Below, in pieces: positions 18,209 through 28,300 of a stretch of 64,000 nucleotides of DNA. The stretch is from Fibrobacterota bacterium (GTDB taxonomy: Bacteria; Fibrobacterota; Fibrobacteria; UBA11236): the NCBI GenBank assembly GCA_019509785.1, contig JAEKLQ010000023.1, positions 1 to 64,000 of the forward strand, given 5' to 3'. The notes beneath the pieces were generated by a model. It was not told where the DNA came from. It did no database searches and saw only the letters and a list, made by a program, of their open reading frames with translations. A program made the position numbers and the translations under genes. Each line of letters begins with the position of its first letter. Position 1 is the stretch's first letter.

Positions 18209-20760
18209 ACGGACTTTCTTTCTTGGGTAAGATGTTGCTTTTGTCGGTGGGCGGAGGCATGTGCCTGGCGACTTCGATGCTGGTCTCCGGCTGCCAGGAG
18301 AAGGAGTCGCCTTCTGGCCCCTCGTCCGTCGCCAGCGGGCGCGGCCGCATCTTCGGGACGGACGGAAAGCCCGCCGAAGGCGCCCAGGTGCGCATCGTTC
18401 CCGTGGAGTACCTTCCGCAACCGGCTTTGGCCAAGAGCGCCGCGGGCGTTTACATACGCACCGCCGATGCCGCGGGCGAGTTCGACGTGTCCGGCTTGCC
18501 CGCGGGCCAGTACAACATTATCGCCGAGAAGGATGGCCAAGCCTCCCTCAACGATTCGGTGATCTTGTCGGGGTCCAGCTCCCGGCTCCCGGACGACACC
18601 CTGTCCGCCCAAGGCTCGGTACGCGGGCGCGTGAGGGTGCAGCCCAATCATGAGCCTGCTTCCGTGACCCTGCAGTTGCTCGGCACCACGGTGTTCGCGA
18701 ACGTCGACGCCGAGGGCCGCTTCGAGATAGGCGCCCTGCCCCGCGGTACCTACAACGTCCGCTTCGCCACTACCCTTCCCGATTACGTGGCCTTGTTTTC
18801 CGGCTTCAGGATCGAATCGGGAAAGGCGACCGATATCGCCGAACCCTTCGCGCTAGCCTATCTGGGCATCCCCATCGTGGAAGGGATTCGGGTGGACATG
18901 GATACGTTGCGGGGCTTGGCCCGGATTTCCTGGCACCCCGTCAAGAAATCCGATCTGTTGGGATACCTTGTACTACGTGACCCGCTCAACGCCCAATCGA
19001 TCGCAGGGTCGCCGATCAACAATTCGCGGGTGACCGATACCTTCTACGTGGACACTCTTTATGGCGGCATCGGGGCGCAGGGAGCGGCGCGGGGTTGGGA
19101 ATACCGCGTAATGGCCCAGACCAAGAACGGGAGGGCGGGGGAATGGTTCGAATCGGCGGCCCTGAACGCGGTGCCGCCGGTTACGGTGAAAACCCATCTC
19201 GCCTTGGCTTCGGACTCGCGCTTTCCCGGCCAGTTCAGCTTGAACGATACCGTGCTTTTCCGGGCGGCATTCGACAATGCGGGGAGGGGCAATCGCTCAC
19301 TGGCCTGGATTTCCGGGAACGATACGTTGAGGAAAGCGGATCTGCATGACGCGGGGAGCGGCGAGGATACCTTACGCTACGTAGCCCCCAACCGCCCTTC
19401 GGACTTGCGGATCAAGCTCATCGCCCTGGATCAGGCCGGAACGGCATGGGATTCCTCTTTCGCGTACTCCATCGTGGCGGATAGACCGGTGGCGCACGCC
19501 GGCCGGGATACCATCATTTATCCGGGTGATATCATGCATTTGCATGGTCAGGGAACCGACCAGTTCGGGCGGATCGTGCGTTATGAATGGGATATCGGCG
19601 GAACGGGGGAATTCCGTACGGTGACGGCGGGGGATACCAGTTTCAAGGTGGAGGAGCAAGCCGTGGTGGATTATCCCTGCGTATTGCGCGTGACCGACGA
19701 CGACGGGCAAACCGGATTGGATACCCTTTGGCTCAAGATTTATCGTTTTAAATCCGAGGCGCCCAGGCCGATCGCGGCGCCCCTCTGGAAACCATTCGGG
19801 GTAAGCCAACCGCATCTGGCCGAATTGAACGGAACGATCTACGTGCTCGGGGGCGGCGCCGGATCGGCGGAGGGCGGATTTACCTCTTACGACACGGCGA
19901 CCGGAGTCTGGCGGGTCAGGGCCACCGCGGAAGCGAACGGCCCCCTCTACGTGGCGGACGGCCTGATCTGGCTTCCCCTCCGCGATGGCCTGCGGGCCTA
20001 TGATCCGGCCGCCGATGCCTGGTTGGCCAAGGCGCCCCCGCCGGTCCCGACCGCGGCGGACGATCGTTTCTCCGCGGTGGCGCTCGGCGATTCGCTCTAC
20101 GTGCTTTCCGGCTCGGGCCAATGGCAATGCTATCACCCGGCAAGGGACGAATGGACGATGCATCCGGCTCCTTACCGGACCACGGCAAGCCCGTGGTTAG
20201 CCCGCGTTCTGCCCATCTGGAATGGCGGACCATCGGATTTGATCGCCTTCGGGGGCCGCGTTCTCGGGGTTTATCCCAATGCCAACGAAACCACCTACGA
20301 CCCGGCCCTGAACGCATGGACCCTGAACGGGAACAACATAGGATACTGGTACCGACACGTACCCGCAGGGGTAGTCGATGGGGATCCCTACGTTTGGGTG
20401 CACCAGAATCTACGGAAAACGATAACCCCCTCCGGCGGGATTGACTACCAAAATAATTGGTACTGGCCTATCAACGTCGCGGACGATAGCCTTGGATACG
20501 ATTTGGCTTTCCATTCCATAGGCGGATCCCTTTACAGCATCAGCCTGGATTCCCTGCCGGGATTCCTGGACGTGGGCTCCCAGCCCTCCCGTGCCTGGCA
20601 AATCGATCCCGCTTATTATAAACCCGCGGTTTTCCCCGTAAAAGGAACCCGGGCCGCCTCCATAACCGCCGGCGGAAAGATCTACATTATGACCTGGTAT
20701 GACGCGCCTCCCGCCGGGGAAAGCGACTATCCTTCCTGGTATCAGTTGACGCCTTTCTGA
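18205..20760 (+). CDS. lipoprotein with carboxypeptidase-regulatory-like, PKD and Kelch domains (paralogue 2)
   Basis: An 851-residue lipoprotein (lipobox LVSGC, Cys30). Regions in order: a carboxypeptidase-regulatory-like domain (about 45-110, GRIFGTDGKPAEGAQVRIV), a second sandwich (130-210), a fibronectin-like part (220-320) and an Ig-like part. A PKD domain follows (about 430-510, from AHAGRDTIIYPGD to YPCVLRVTDDDGQTGLDTLWL), then C-terminal Kelch-type repeats (LNGTIYVLGGG, AYDPAADAWL). It is co-translated with the TIGR02147 regulator through a four-base ATGA overlap and is followed after 13 bases by paralogue 3. Probably anchored in the outer membrane, binding rather than catalytic. The PKD insertion is the main difference from the other two copies. 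Confidence 0.78.
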   Translation: MNGLSFLGKMLLLSVGGGMCLATSMLVSGCQEKESPSGPSSVASGRGRIFGTDGKPAEGAQVRIVPVEYLPQPALAKSAAGVYIRTADAAGEFDVSGLPAGQYNIIAEKDGQASLNDSVILSGSSSRLPDDTLSAQGSVRGRVRVQPNHEPASVTLQLLGTTVFANVDAEGRFEIGALPRGTYNVRFATTLPDYVALFSGFRIESGKATDIAEPFALAYLGIPIVEGIRVDMDTLRGLARISWHPVKKSDLLGYLVLRDPLNAQSIAGSPINNSRVTDTFYVDTLYGGIGAQGAARGWEYRVMAQTKNGRAGEWFESAALNAVPPVTVKTHLALASDSRFPGQFSLNDTVLFRAAFDNAGRGNRSLAWISGNDTLRKADLHDAGSGEDTLRYVAPNRPSDLRIKLIALDQAGTAWDSSFAYSIVADRPVAHAGRDTIIYPGDIMHLHGQGTDQFGRIVRYEWDIGGTGEFRTVTAGDTSFKVEEQAVVDYPCVLRVTDDDGQTGLDTLWLKIYRFKSEAPRPIAAPLWKPFGVSQPHLAELNGTIYVLGGGAGSAEGGFTSYDTATGVWRVRATAEANGPLYVADGLIWLPLRDGLRAYDPAADAWLAKAPPPVPTAADDRFSAVALGDSLYVLSGSGQWQCYHPARDEWTMHPAPYRTTASPWLARVLPIWNGGPSDLIAFGGRVLGVYPNANETTYDPALNAWTLNGNNIGYWYRHVPAGVVDGDPYVWVHQNLRKTITPSGGIDYQNNWYWPINVADDSLGYDLAFHSIGGSLYSISLDSLPGFLDVGSQPSRAWQIDPAYYKPAVFPVKGTRAASITAGGKIYIMTWYDAPPAGESDYPSWYQLTPF

Positions 20761-20773
20761 AACGGAGTTCCCG

Positions 20774-23023
20774 ATGCCCTCTCGCGCCGCAATCGCGCTG
20801 GCCGCGCTGACCTGCGCCGGACTCGCGCTTTGGGGGTGCGGCGACGACCGCGTTGCGGGCACCGAGGTGGAGAACGAGATCGGGTACGTCTTCCAACCGG
20901 GCGGCGGCCCGGCCGCCGGGGCGGAGGTGCGCGTGATCCCGGTGGGCTACAATCCCCTGCCCGGGGCCGCGAAAGGCACGGCCGGAGCCAGCAAAAGCGC
21001 GGCGGGGGTCTATAAGCTCGAAACCGATGCGCGCGGGAGCTACAATCTGCACGGCATCCCTGCCGGCCAATACAATATCCTGGCGGCCAAGGAAGGCCTG
21101 GCCGCGTTCCGCGACTCGATCAACATCGATGGATCACCCGGGGTCCTGGCATCGGATACCTTGGCCCCCACCGCCGGGCTTTCGGGAATTGTCCAGCTAC
21201 AGCCCAACCACAATCCCGCCACGGCCACGGTCCAATTCCTGGGGACCACGATATACGCCAACGTGGATGCGGCCGGTCGCTTCCGCCTGGAGGGCCTGGC
21301 CGCCGGGATCTACCAAGCGCGAATCGCCACCACCCTGCCCGAATACACCTCCCTCTTCGTCCGCTTCACCGTCGCCGCCGGTACGTCGACGGCCTGGCCC
21401 GATACCTTGCGGCCGGTCTATACCGGAATCCCGGTAATCGAGGATCTCAAGGCCGATTACGATACCGCGAGCGGGGCGGTCCGGCTTTCCTGGGCGAAAT
21501 CGGACTATCCGAATCTGATCGGTTATCTGGTGTACCGCGACACCCTCCTGGCCCGATCCCTTTCGACCCAACCCATCAATAAATTCCGGATCGTGGATAC
21601 GGTCTACGCCGATACCCTGGCCTGGACCTTGGCATCGGCGAACGAGCCGGATCAACATTGGGAATACAGGGTGGCCGTCCTCGCCAGCAACGGCAAGCCG
21701 GGTGAGACGTTCCTTTCGGTCCCGGTCACGGCGGTATCGCCCGCGACCCGCAAGACCTTCGTCAGCCTCGCGACGGAAGGCGCCCAGGCGGAAATGGCCA
21801 CGGTAGGCGGCCCCATCCGGATTATCGCGCGTTTCCGGAACGCGACCCAGGGTAATGCGCATGTTACCTGGTTCTCCGATGCCTCGGGAAGTCCCGTACG
21901 GGAGAAGGACGTGGACGGGCGCCAAGGGGCCGATACCCTGGAGACGAAGGCGCCGGATTCGGCCGGGCCTTTCGGATACGAAGTCCGCGTGACCGACGCG
22001 GCCGGCCGGATATGGTCGGCGGATACCTCCCTGCTCGCGGTGCGCTGGAAGCGTGGGAAGGACCGGCCCTGGCCCGCCTACGCTTCCGCGGGCAAATTCC
22101 CGTACGATATGCCTATCGCAAGCATAGGCGGAAAGGTGTTCGTGATGGGCAGCCGCGGGGAGTATTCGCACCCCGCCCTGACCGTCTACGATCCGGCGTC
22201 GGATGCCTGGCGCATGGGCTCCGAGGCTCCGGTCCTGGCTGAGCCCGTCCCCGTAGGGGGGGCCTTGTACCTGATCGCGGACAGTTCCCTGTGGGCTTAC
22301 GATCCCGCCGCCGACGCCTGGACGGCTCGGGCGGCCCCGCTGGTTCGCCGCAAGGACTTTACCCCGGTTCCGGCCCTGGCCGTAGGCGGGCGGTTGATCG
22401 CCTATGACGGCGTCATCCTTACGCGTGAAAACGGCAATGGAGACTACTTGCCGTCTTCGATGGAAGCTTACGACCCGGCCGCCGATTCCTGGACGCGATC
22501 GGCGCCTCCCTATAGCTTGGCCCCGGCGAAGCTGGTCGCTTACGGAAGCCGCCTTTTCAAGACCGGTTTCCGGACCTTGAGCGAATACGATTCCGGGCAG
22601 GACAAATGGAACGTCATCAGCACGGGGATGCCCGCCGAGGCGCTGGCTCCCATGGCGGCATTGGACAATGCCCTGAACTTCCTCTATGGCGGACGCCTGG
22701 TCGCAACCCTCCTCCTGGACGGGAACGTGGCCGACTATCGGGCCTCGCTGCCGGTCCTGCCGGCCTATACGGATTATTCCTTCCAGGTCCTGGACGGCCG
22801 CATCTACGGGCTTTTCCAGACCGGCACCGATCGCATTACCGTCATCACCTATCGCCGCGCGGAGAACAAGTGGAGCATCGTCGAGCCGATCGCGACGCAG
22901 GGCAACCGGTTCGCCTGCGCGGTGGCGGGCGATTCCTTGGTGGTCATCTCTTTCTACGACAGGACGCTCCCCGATCGATACGATCGTCTCCCGGCGGCCT
23001 ACGTTTATCCCCCGCAGCCCTGA
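20774..23023 (+). CDS. lipoprotein with carboxypeptidase-regulatory-like and Kelch repeats (paralogue 3)
   Basis: A 749-residue lipoprotein (ALWGC lipobox, Cys22). The layout follows paralogue 1: a carboxypeptidase-regulatory-like sandwich (YVFQPGGGPAAGAEVRVIPVGY), a second one (SGIVQLQPNHNPATATVQFLG, close to paralogue 2), fibronectin-like and Ig-like parts, and Kelch blades (IGGKVFVMGSRGEYSHPALTVYD, AYDPAADAWT, AYDPAADSWT). A GGAG ribosome site lies about eight bases before the ATG. As the third gene of the regulator operon, it probably shares the promoter at 17.3 kb. Function unknown; surface binding is inferred from architecture. Confidence 0.75.
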   Translation: MPSRAAIALAALTCAGLALWGCGDDRVAGTEVENEIGYVFQPGGGPAAGAEVRVIPVGYNPLPGAAKGTAGASKSAAGVYKLETDARGSYNLHGIPAGQYNILAAKEGLAAFRDSINIDGSPGVLASDTLAPTAGLSGIVQLQPNHNPATATVQFLGTTIYANVDAAGRFRLEGLAAGIYQARIATTLPEYTSLFVRFTVAAGTSTAWPDTLRPVYTGIPVIEDLKADYDTASGAVRLSWAKSDYPNLIGYLVYRDTLLARSLSTQPINKFRIVDTVYADTLAWTLASANEPDQHWEYRVAVLASNGKPGETFLSVPVTAVSPATRKTFVSLATEGAQAEMATVGGPIRIIARFRNATQGNAHVTWFSDASGSPVREKDVDGRQGADTLETKAPDSAGPFGYEVRVTDAAGRIWSADTSLLAVRWKRGKDRPWPAYASAGKFPYDMPIASIGGKVFVMGSRGEYSHPALTVYDPASDAWRMGSEAPVLAEPVPVGGALYLIADSSLWAYDPAADAWTARAAPLVRRKDFTPVPALAVGGRLIAYDGVILTRENGNGDYLPSSMEAYDPAADSWTRSAPPYSLAPAKLVAYGSRLFKTGFRTLSEYDSGQDKWNVISTGMPAEALAPMAALDNALNFLYGGRLVATLLLDGNVADYRASLPVLPAYTDYSFQVLDGRIYGLFQTGTDRITVITYRRAENKWSIVEPIATQGNRFACAVAGDSLVVISFYDRTLPDRYDRLPAAYVYPPQP

Positions 23024-23089
23024 AGAACCGGAAAAGAGGACGGCTCGCCGGCCCCGGCGTAAGGATTGCCGCGCCCGGGACTTCGTCCA

Positions 23090-23108
23090 CGCTCTGAAGA
23101 TTAGAGCG
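23090..23108. promoter_or_regulatory. 19-bp palindromic element, copy 3
   Basis: CGCTCTGAAGATTAGAGCG carries the same CGCTCT and TTAGAGCG ends as the copies at 13133 and 17259, with one arm position changed (A to G). The centre, 23099, is 63 bp before the methyltransferase ATG at 23162. A separate small GC palindrome (CGCCGG-cc-CCGGCG) is at 23046-23059. Confidence 0.65.
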
Positions 23109-23149
23109 CCTCCCGGCGCATCGCGGGCAGTTCGGCCTCGCCGTGGAAA

Positions 23150-23155
23150 TAGTTT
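23150..23155 (+). promoter_or_regulatory. start-proximal TAnnTT box
   Basis: TAGTTT ends six bases before the ATG at 23162, the same spacing as the TACCTT box before the regulator gene. No ribosome site is visible. The upstream -33 element is unclear. Confidence 0.35.
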
Positions 23156-23161
23156 ACCGGC

Positions 23162-24082
23162 ATGACCAACGCTGCCGCCTACCAAGCCGCTTATGCTCGC
23201 CAACAGGAAGATGAAATCGCCGGAACGTCGTTGCCTTCCGTTTTCGTCCGCCCCGGAGGGAACGATGCATGGAGGCATCGAAGGATGCTGGAAATGGCCT
23301 TGCCGCTGCTGCACGCCTGCCATGGCGCGACCTGGATGACGGTGGGGGACGGCAACTACGGATCGGATGCGAACTTCCTCGCGCGCCGCGGCGGGCGCGT
23401 GGTAGCGACCAGCATCACCGATAAAACCTTGAAAGTGGCCCGGAGCCTGGGCTACGTGGAGGCCATCCGCGCCGAGAACGCGGAATCCCTGACGCCCAAG
23501 GACGATGCTTTCGATTTCGTTTTCTGCAAAGAGGCGTACCACCATTTCCCCCGGGCGCCCATCGCCTTCTACGAAATGCTTCGCGTGGCGCGCATGGCGG
23601 TGGTGCTTATCGAGCCGGCGGACGGTCCCGAACGCATTCTGGATCGCCTGCGTGCGGGCTTCAAGCGGATGCTCAGAGGCGATGCCAGCCTGGATTTCGA
23701 GCCCAGCGGAAATTTCATTTTCCGGCTCGATATCCGCGAAGTCTCGAAGATGGTGGCAGCCTCGGGTTATGCCGGCATCGCTTGGCTTTCCTTCAACGAT
23801 TTTTACCACCCCGCTTCCAGCCGAGGGGAATACCGGTTGCTCTCGCCCCGTACCTGGCTATTGCGCCTGGGGATCGCCGTCCAGGATCTGTTCTGCGGCC
23901 TGCGCCTAATGCGGCCGGGCCTGGCTTGCGTCATCGCCTTCAAGGAACGTCCCGAGGCTTCCGTACGGACCGCCTTGCGGATGGGCGGATTCCGGTTCCG
24001 ATCCTCCCCGATCAACCCTTACGCCAATACACCAGATTCCATGGTCCCTCCCGCGTCCGGGATGGGGAGCTATATTGGCTAG
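23162..24082 (+). CDS. class I SAM-dependent methyltransferase-like protein
   Basis: A 306-residue protein with a methyltransferase layout. A modified motif I reads TVGDGNYGSDANFLARRG (about residues 60-77). The acidic end of strand 2 is replaced by TSITDK, and FDFVFCKEAYHHFPRAP (about 115-131) is the post-motif block typical of ubiE-like enzymes. The usual GxGxG is not intact, so activity is not certain. The C-terminal ~90 residues are outside the core. Substrate unknown; a sugar or lipid of the polysaccharide is plausible given the neighbours. It is on the plus strand with its own 19-bp palindrome and TAGTTT box, and converges on the WecG-like gene. Confidence 0.7.
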   Translation: MTNAAAYQAAYARQQEDEIAGTSLPSVFVRPGGNDAWRHRRMLEMALPLLHACHGATWMTVGDGNYGSDANFLARRGGRVVATSITDKTLKVARSLGYVEAIRAENAESLTPKDDAFDFVFCKEAYHHFPRAPIAFYEMLRVARMAVVLIEPADGPERILDRLRAGFKRMLRGDASLDFEPSGNFIFRLDIREVSKMVAASGYAGIAWLSFNDFYHPASSRGEYRLLSPRTWLLRLGIAVQDLFCGLRLMRPGLACVIAFKERPEASVRTALRMGGFRFRSSPINPYANTPDSMVPPASGMGSYIG

Positions 24083-24136
24083 GCTGCAGATCGTATCGCG
24101 GAAAGGCTGCCGGCGTAACAGCGGGAACCGAGGCGC

Positions 24137-24939
24137 TTACCCGAACGACTCAATCTTCTCAGAGCCATCCGGCCCTATCGGCGCCAAGCGCCTTACCCCG
24201 GTGAACTGCAAGAGGACGTTCCACAAGTAAACCGGATTCAAGATCAGGTAGCGACGCCATAGCCGCTTTGGCTCCTGGATCAGGCGGAACAGCCACTCCA
24301 GGCCGCGCTTCTGCAGGAAGGGCGGCGCCTGCGGCAAGGTGCCCGCGTGGAAGTCGAATGCGGCGCCGACGGCCAGGATCGGCATAGAAAGGGCTTCCCG
24401 ATATTCGAAGGCCCACACCTCCTGGCGCGGGCAGCCCAGTCCCACGAACACCGCCTTGGCCCCGGAGGCTTTAACGCGGCCGATCACCGTTTCCCGCTCG
24501 CCGGCGTCCAAGCGGCGGAACTTCGAGGGCTCCATGCCCGAAACGATCAGGCCCGGGAATTTGGCCTTCAGGTTGGCGGCGAACTTCTCCAATACCCCGG
24601 CTTGGCTGCCGTACAGGTAGATCCCCAGGCCGGCCCCGGCCATGGCCTTGGCGGTCAAGAGGGTGAGGTTGGGACCGTAAACGCGATCGGCCAGCGGTTT
24701 GCCGTGCAACCATTTCAGGGCCCAGCGCACCGGCTGCCCGTCGGGGACCACCAGATCGAGACCGTTGAGGCGCCGCGCGTGGACGGGATCCTGGAAGCCG
24801 GTCATGACGCCATGGACGGCGAGTGCGCTCACCGAACAAGGCCGGCCCGCGCGGGCCGCCTCCACGATGGATCCCACGGCGTACTCGTAATCGACGGCGT
24901 GCACGTTCACGCCCAGGACGGGGAACTTCCCGAGGTTGA

Positions 24940-24943
<4 letters not shown>
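24137..24943 (-). CDS. WecG/TagA/CpsF family glycosyltransferase
   Basis: A 268-residue enzyme of the WecG/TagA/CpsF group (GT26), which adds N-acetylmannosaminuronic acid, N-acetylmannosamine or another sugar to a lipid-linked acceptor on the cytoplasmic face. Visible blocks are [54 protein letters not shown] and [16 protein letters not shown]. The last two are diagnostic. The frame is open to 25021, but the ATG at 24943 shares an ATGA overlap with the stop of the epimerase gene and gives the normal N-terminus. Operon with the epimerase; donor unknown. Confidence 0.9.
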
Positions 24944-26010
<1,067 letters not shown>

Positions 26011-26133
26011 GGACGCTCTCCCAGGGACGGATTCAGGACAGATAGCGGCCGCGCGTGCCGCGGCTGCCCGAAGGGGCAGGCAGGCAAATTTAGCATTCGG
26101 CCGGGTAACTGTCTCCGCCGGGATCCCCCTTTT

Positions 26134-26141
26134 GCTATTTT
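26134..26141 (+). promoter_or_regulatory. extended -10-like box upstream of a CTG start
   Basis: GCTATTTT is preceded by TTTT, so it reads TTGCTATTTT, with TG one base before the hexamer TATTTT at 26136-26141. It is also one mismatch from TAnnTTTG. It lies 27 bases before the proposed CTG start, with a GGAG ribosome site between. Confidence 0.35.
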
Positions 26142-26168
26142 GGCCGCACCAGACGACGGAGACGGCCC

Positions 26169-27359
26169 CTGCGAATCGGAATCTTCTTCAACGCGCGCCG
26201 CAACCAAGGCGGGCTCTACCAATACGCGGTGCGCCTGGTGCAATGCCTGGCCGCCTACGGCCCCGCCGGGCACGAGTACGTGCTGTTTTCCGCCACCTTG
26301 AAACCCCTGCCCTTCGAGGTCGCGAATCCGAAATGGAAGGTGATCGCCCTGTCCCGCGCGTCCCTATTCCCGCGTCTGGGCATCGAGGCGGCCCTGATGT
26401 ACCTGGCCAAGCTCGGGTTCATCCGGCGCCTTCCGGTGCTGCCCCGCTACCGGGCCGTCGATCGGGAGAAGATCGATCTGATGCTCTACGTCAAGCCATC
26501 GATCCAATCCTTCCTCTGGCCATATCGTTCCGTCTTCCCGGTACATGATTTGCAGCACCTTTGGCAGCGGGAGTTCCCGGAGGTTTCGGCCGGAGGCGAA
26601 TGGTCGCGGCGGGAATACATGTACCGCAACGCCGTACCCGCGGCGGCGGCCATCCTGGCGGATTCGGATACCGGCGTCGAGGATGTCCTGCGGGCCTACG
26701 GGCCTCCGCGAGCGCGGGTCCATGCCCTGCAGCACCTGGCCCCTACCCATTTCCTGCCGCCCGTGACCCCGGCCGATCTCGAGCGCACGCAAGCGGCTTA
26801 CCGTTTGCCGCCGGAGTACCTGTTCTACGGGGCGGTCTTCTGGCCCCACAAGAACCATGCGCGCCTGCTGAAGGCGATGCGCCTGCTCAAGGACCAAAAA
26901 GGGTTTTCGGTTCCGCTCCTCCTGGCGGGCGGTCCCCGTTTCGAATACGAGCGGCTGGCGGCCCTCAAGGACGAGCTGGGGTTGGGCGATCAGGTGCGTT
27001 TCCTGGGCTACGTCCCGGACGAGGACATGTACCCCTTGTACCGGCAGGCGTTGGCCTTGGTGATGCCCACCTTCTTCGGGCCCAGTAACATCCCCTTCCT
27101 CGAGGCGTGGGCCAACGATTGCCCCGTGCTGACATCCAACGTGCCCGGCCTGCCCGAGCAAGTGGGGGACGCTGGGCTCGTCTTCGACCCGCGCAGCGAG
27201 CAGTCCATCGCCGACGCGATCTGGAAGCTCTATACCGATGCCGAGGCGCGGGGGCGCATGATCGCCAGCGGGCGCGCCAAGGTGGCCGCGTGGACCCCCA
27301 AAGAATACGCCGCCCGCCTCTCCGGCATCCTGGATGCGGCCTATCGGGCCGCGCCTTAG
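26169..27359 (+). CDS. glycosyltransferase family 4 with probable CTG start
   Basis: A 396-residue GT-B glycosyltransferase. The N-terminus [22 protein letters not shown] is the expected first strand and acceptor loop; the C-terminal [22 protein letters not shown] is the EX7E-type donor site. Starting at the GTG at 26229 would delete that N-terminus. Upstream in frame there is no ATG, GTG or TTG before the stop codon at 26106, but a CTG at 26169 has GGAG (26158-26161) seven bases ahead and gives a complete protein. I therefore infer a CTG start. It is the only plus-strand glycosyltransferase here and converges on the GT2 gene. Sugar specificity unknown. Confidence 0.8.
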   Translation: MRIGIFFNARRNQGGLYQYAVRLVQCLAAYGPAGHEYVLFSATLKPLPFEVANPKWKVIALSRASLFPRLGIEAALMYLAKLGFIRRLPVLPRYRAVDREKIDLMLYVKPSIQSFLWPYRSVFPVHDLQHLWQREFPEVSAGGEWSRREYMYRNAVPAAAAILADSDTGVEDVLRAYGPPRARVHALQHLAPTHFLPPVTPADLERTQAAYRLPPEYLFYGAVFWPHKNHARLLKAMRLLKDQKGFSVPLLLAGGPRFEYERLAALKDELGLGDQVRFLGYVPDEDMYPLYRQALALVMPTFFGPSNIPFLEAWANDCPVLTSNVPGLPEQVGDAGLVFDPRSEQSIADAIWKLYTDAEARGRMIASGRAKVAAWTPKEYAARLSGILDAAYRAAP

Positions 27360-27372
27360 GCTCGCCGAGGCT

Positions 27373-28272
27373 TCAACCCCGCCTGATTTTCCAAAGGATC
27401 TTGCGCAGGATCACGCCCGGCCTGCGGCGCGTGCGCCTGAAATAGTCGGCCACGGCGCGCCGGCCCTCGAGGTTTTCCGCCAGGGGGAGCCGCTCCACCC
27501 GCAAGCGGCGATCGGCCACCTCCACGTCGAAGACGGCGGTATCGGGGTTATGCGTGCCGCCTCCGTCGTTGCCGATGTTGTTCAGCATGGAAACGCCCGG
27601 GTACAAAGTGAGCATCCCCTTGAGGAAAGCGGTCGCGTACCAGCGGATGGCCCACGAGTCGTTCTTGCCCGCGATCTGGCGCTTGAGCATCCGCGTGTAG
27701 GGATAGGCGCCGTCCAGATCGAATTCCCGCGTGAGTTTGCGCGCGCGCAGCTCGGCCAGGAGTTTCGGCCCGTCGGGATCGAAATGCGACCAGGCCCGCG
27801 CCCAAGTGGCCCATCCCCAGCAATCGGCGCCGCGCAGGAAAAACGTTTCCGGCAGGGCGCGTCGCACCGGGAAGATATAGGCGGCGATGCTGGCCACCTG
27901 CCCGTCGTCCCGGTATAGTTCCAGGCCGTCGTTCATGTAGCGAAGGAAATGGGGCGAAGTCACCATATCGTCCTCGAGGACGATGACGCGGCCATGGGCG
28001 CGCACCAGATCGGTCACGCCGCCCACGATGGAGCGGGAAAGGCCGAGGTTGCTTTCGCGCTCAACCAGGACCGCCCGCTTGAATCCACGGAGGTCGCGCA
28101 AGGCAGCGCGTAGCGCCTGTACCTTGGGCAAGTCGGATTCCCGCTTCGGGCCGTCGGAGAAAATGGTCAGCTCGCTTTCGGCGGCCAAGGGGTTGGCTCG
28201 CAGCGCCTCCAGGGTACGCAGGGCGTGGTCGAGGCGATTGTAGACGAAGAGGGCGACGGGAGCAAGGCGCAT
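27373..28272 (-). CDS. glycosyltransferase family 2-like protein
   Basis: A 299-residue GT-A type protein. APVALFVYNRLDHALRTLEAL forms the first strand and helix, TIFSDGPK the donor-base strand, NLGLSRSIVGGV the middle, and VLEDDMVTSPHFL supplies the acidic metal-binding motif (EDD in place of DxD). The GADCWGWATWARAW block with a later NNIGNDGGGTH resembles GT2-like enzymes of bacterial polysaccharide clusters. I start at the ATG 28272; the frame also has a TTG at 28290. A TAGTTT box ends eight bases before the ATG. It lies 28 bases after the beta-helix gene and is probably the last gene of the long minus-strand unit. Acceptor unknown. Confidence 0.8.
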   Translation of the reverse strand: MRLAPVALFVYNRLDHALRTLEALRANPLAAESELTIFSDGPKRESDLPKVQALRAALRDLRGFKRAVLVERESNLGLSRSIVGGVTDLVRAHGRVIVLEDDMVTSPHFLRYMNDGLELYRDDGQVASIAAYIFPVRRALPETFFLRGADCWGWATWARAWSHFDPDGPKLLAELRARKLTREFDLDGAYPYTRMLKRQIAGKNDSWAIRWYATAFLKGMLTLYPGVSMLNNIGNDGGGTHNPDTAVFDVEVADRRLRVERLPLAENLEGRRAVADYFRRTRRRPGVILRKILWKIRRG

Positions 28273-28280
28273 CCGCGGGA

Positions 28281-28286
28281 AAACTA
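28281..28286 (-). promoter_or_regulatory. start-proximal TAnnTT box
   Basis: On the minus strand TAGTTT ends eight bases before the ATG of the GT2 gene, preceded by TTGC. No ribosome site is visible. It may give this gene a leaderless transcript of its own. Confidence 0.3.
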
Positions 28287-28300
28287 GCAATCCGGCCGCG

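Noticed and set aside
21197-23809. 870-residue open frame on the minus strand
   Set aside because: It runs antisense through the third lipoprotein and into the methyltransferase. Its composition is arginine/glycine rich with no domain; both plus-strand genes are well supported.
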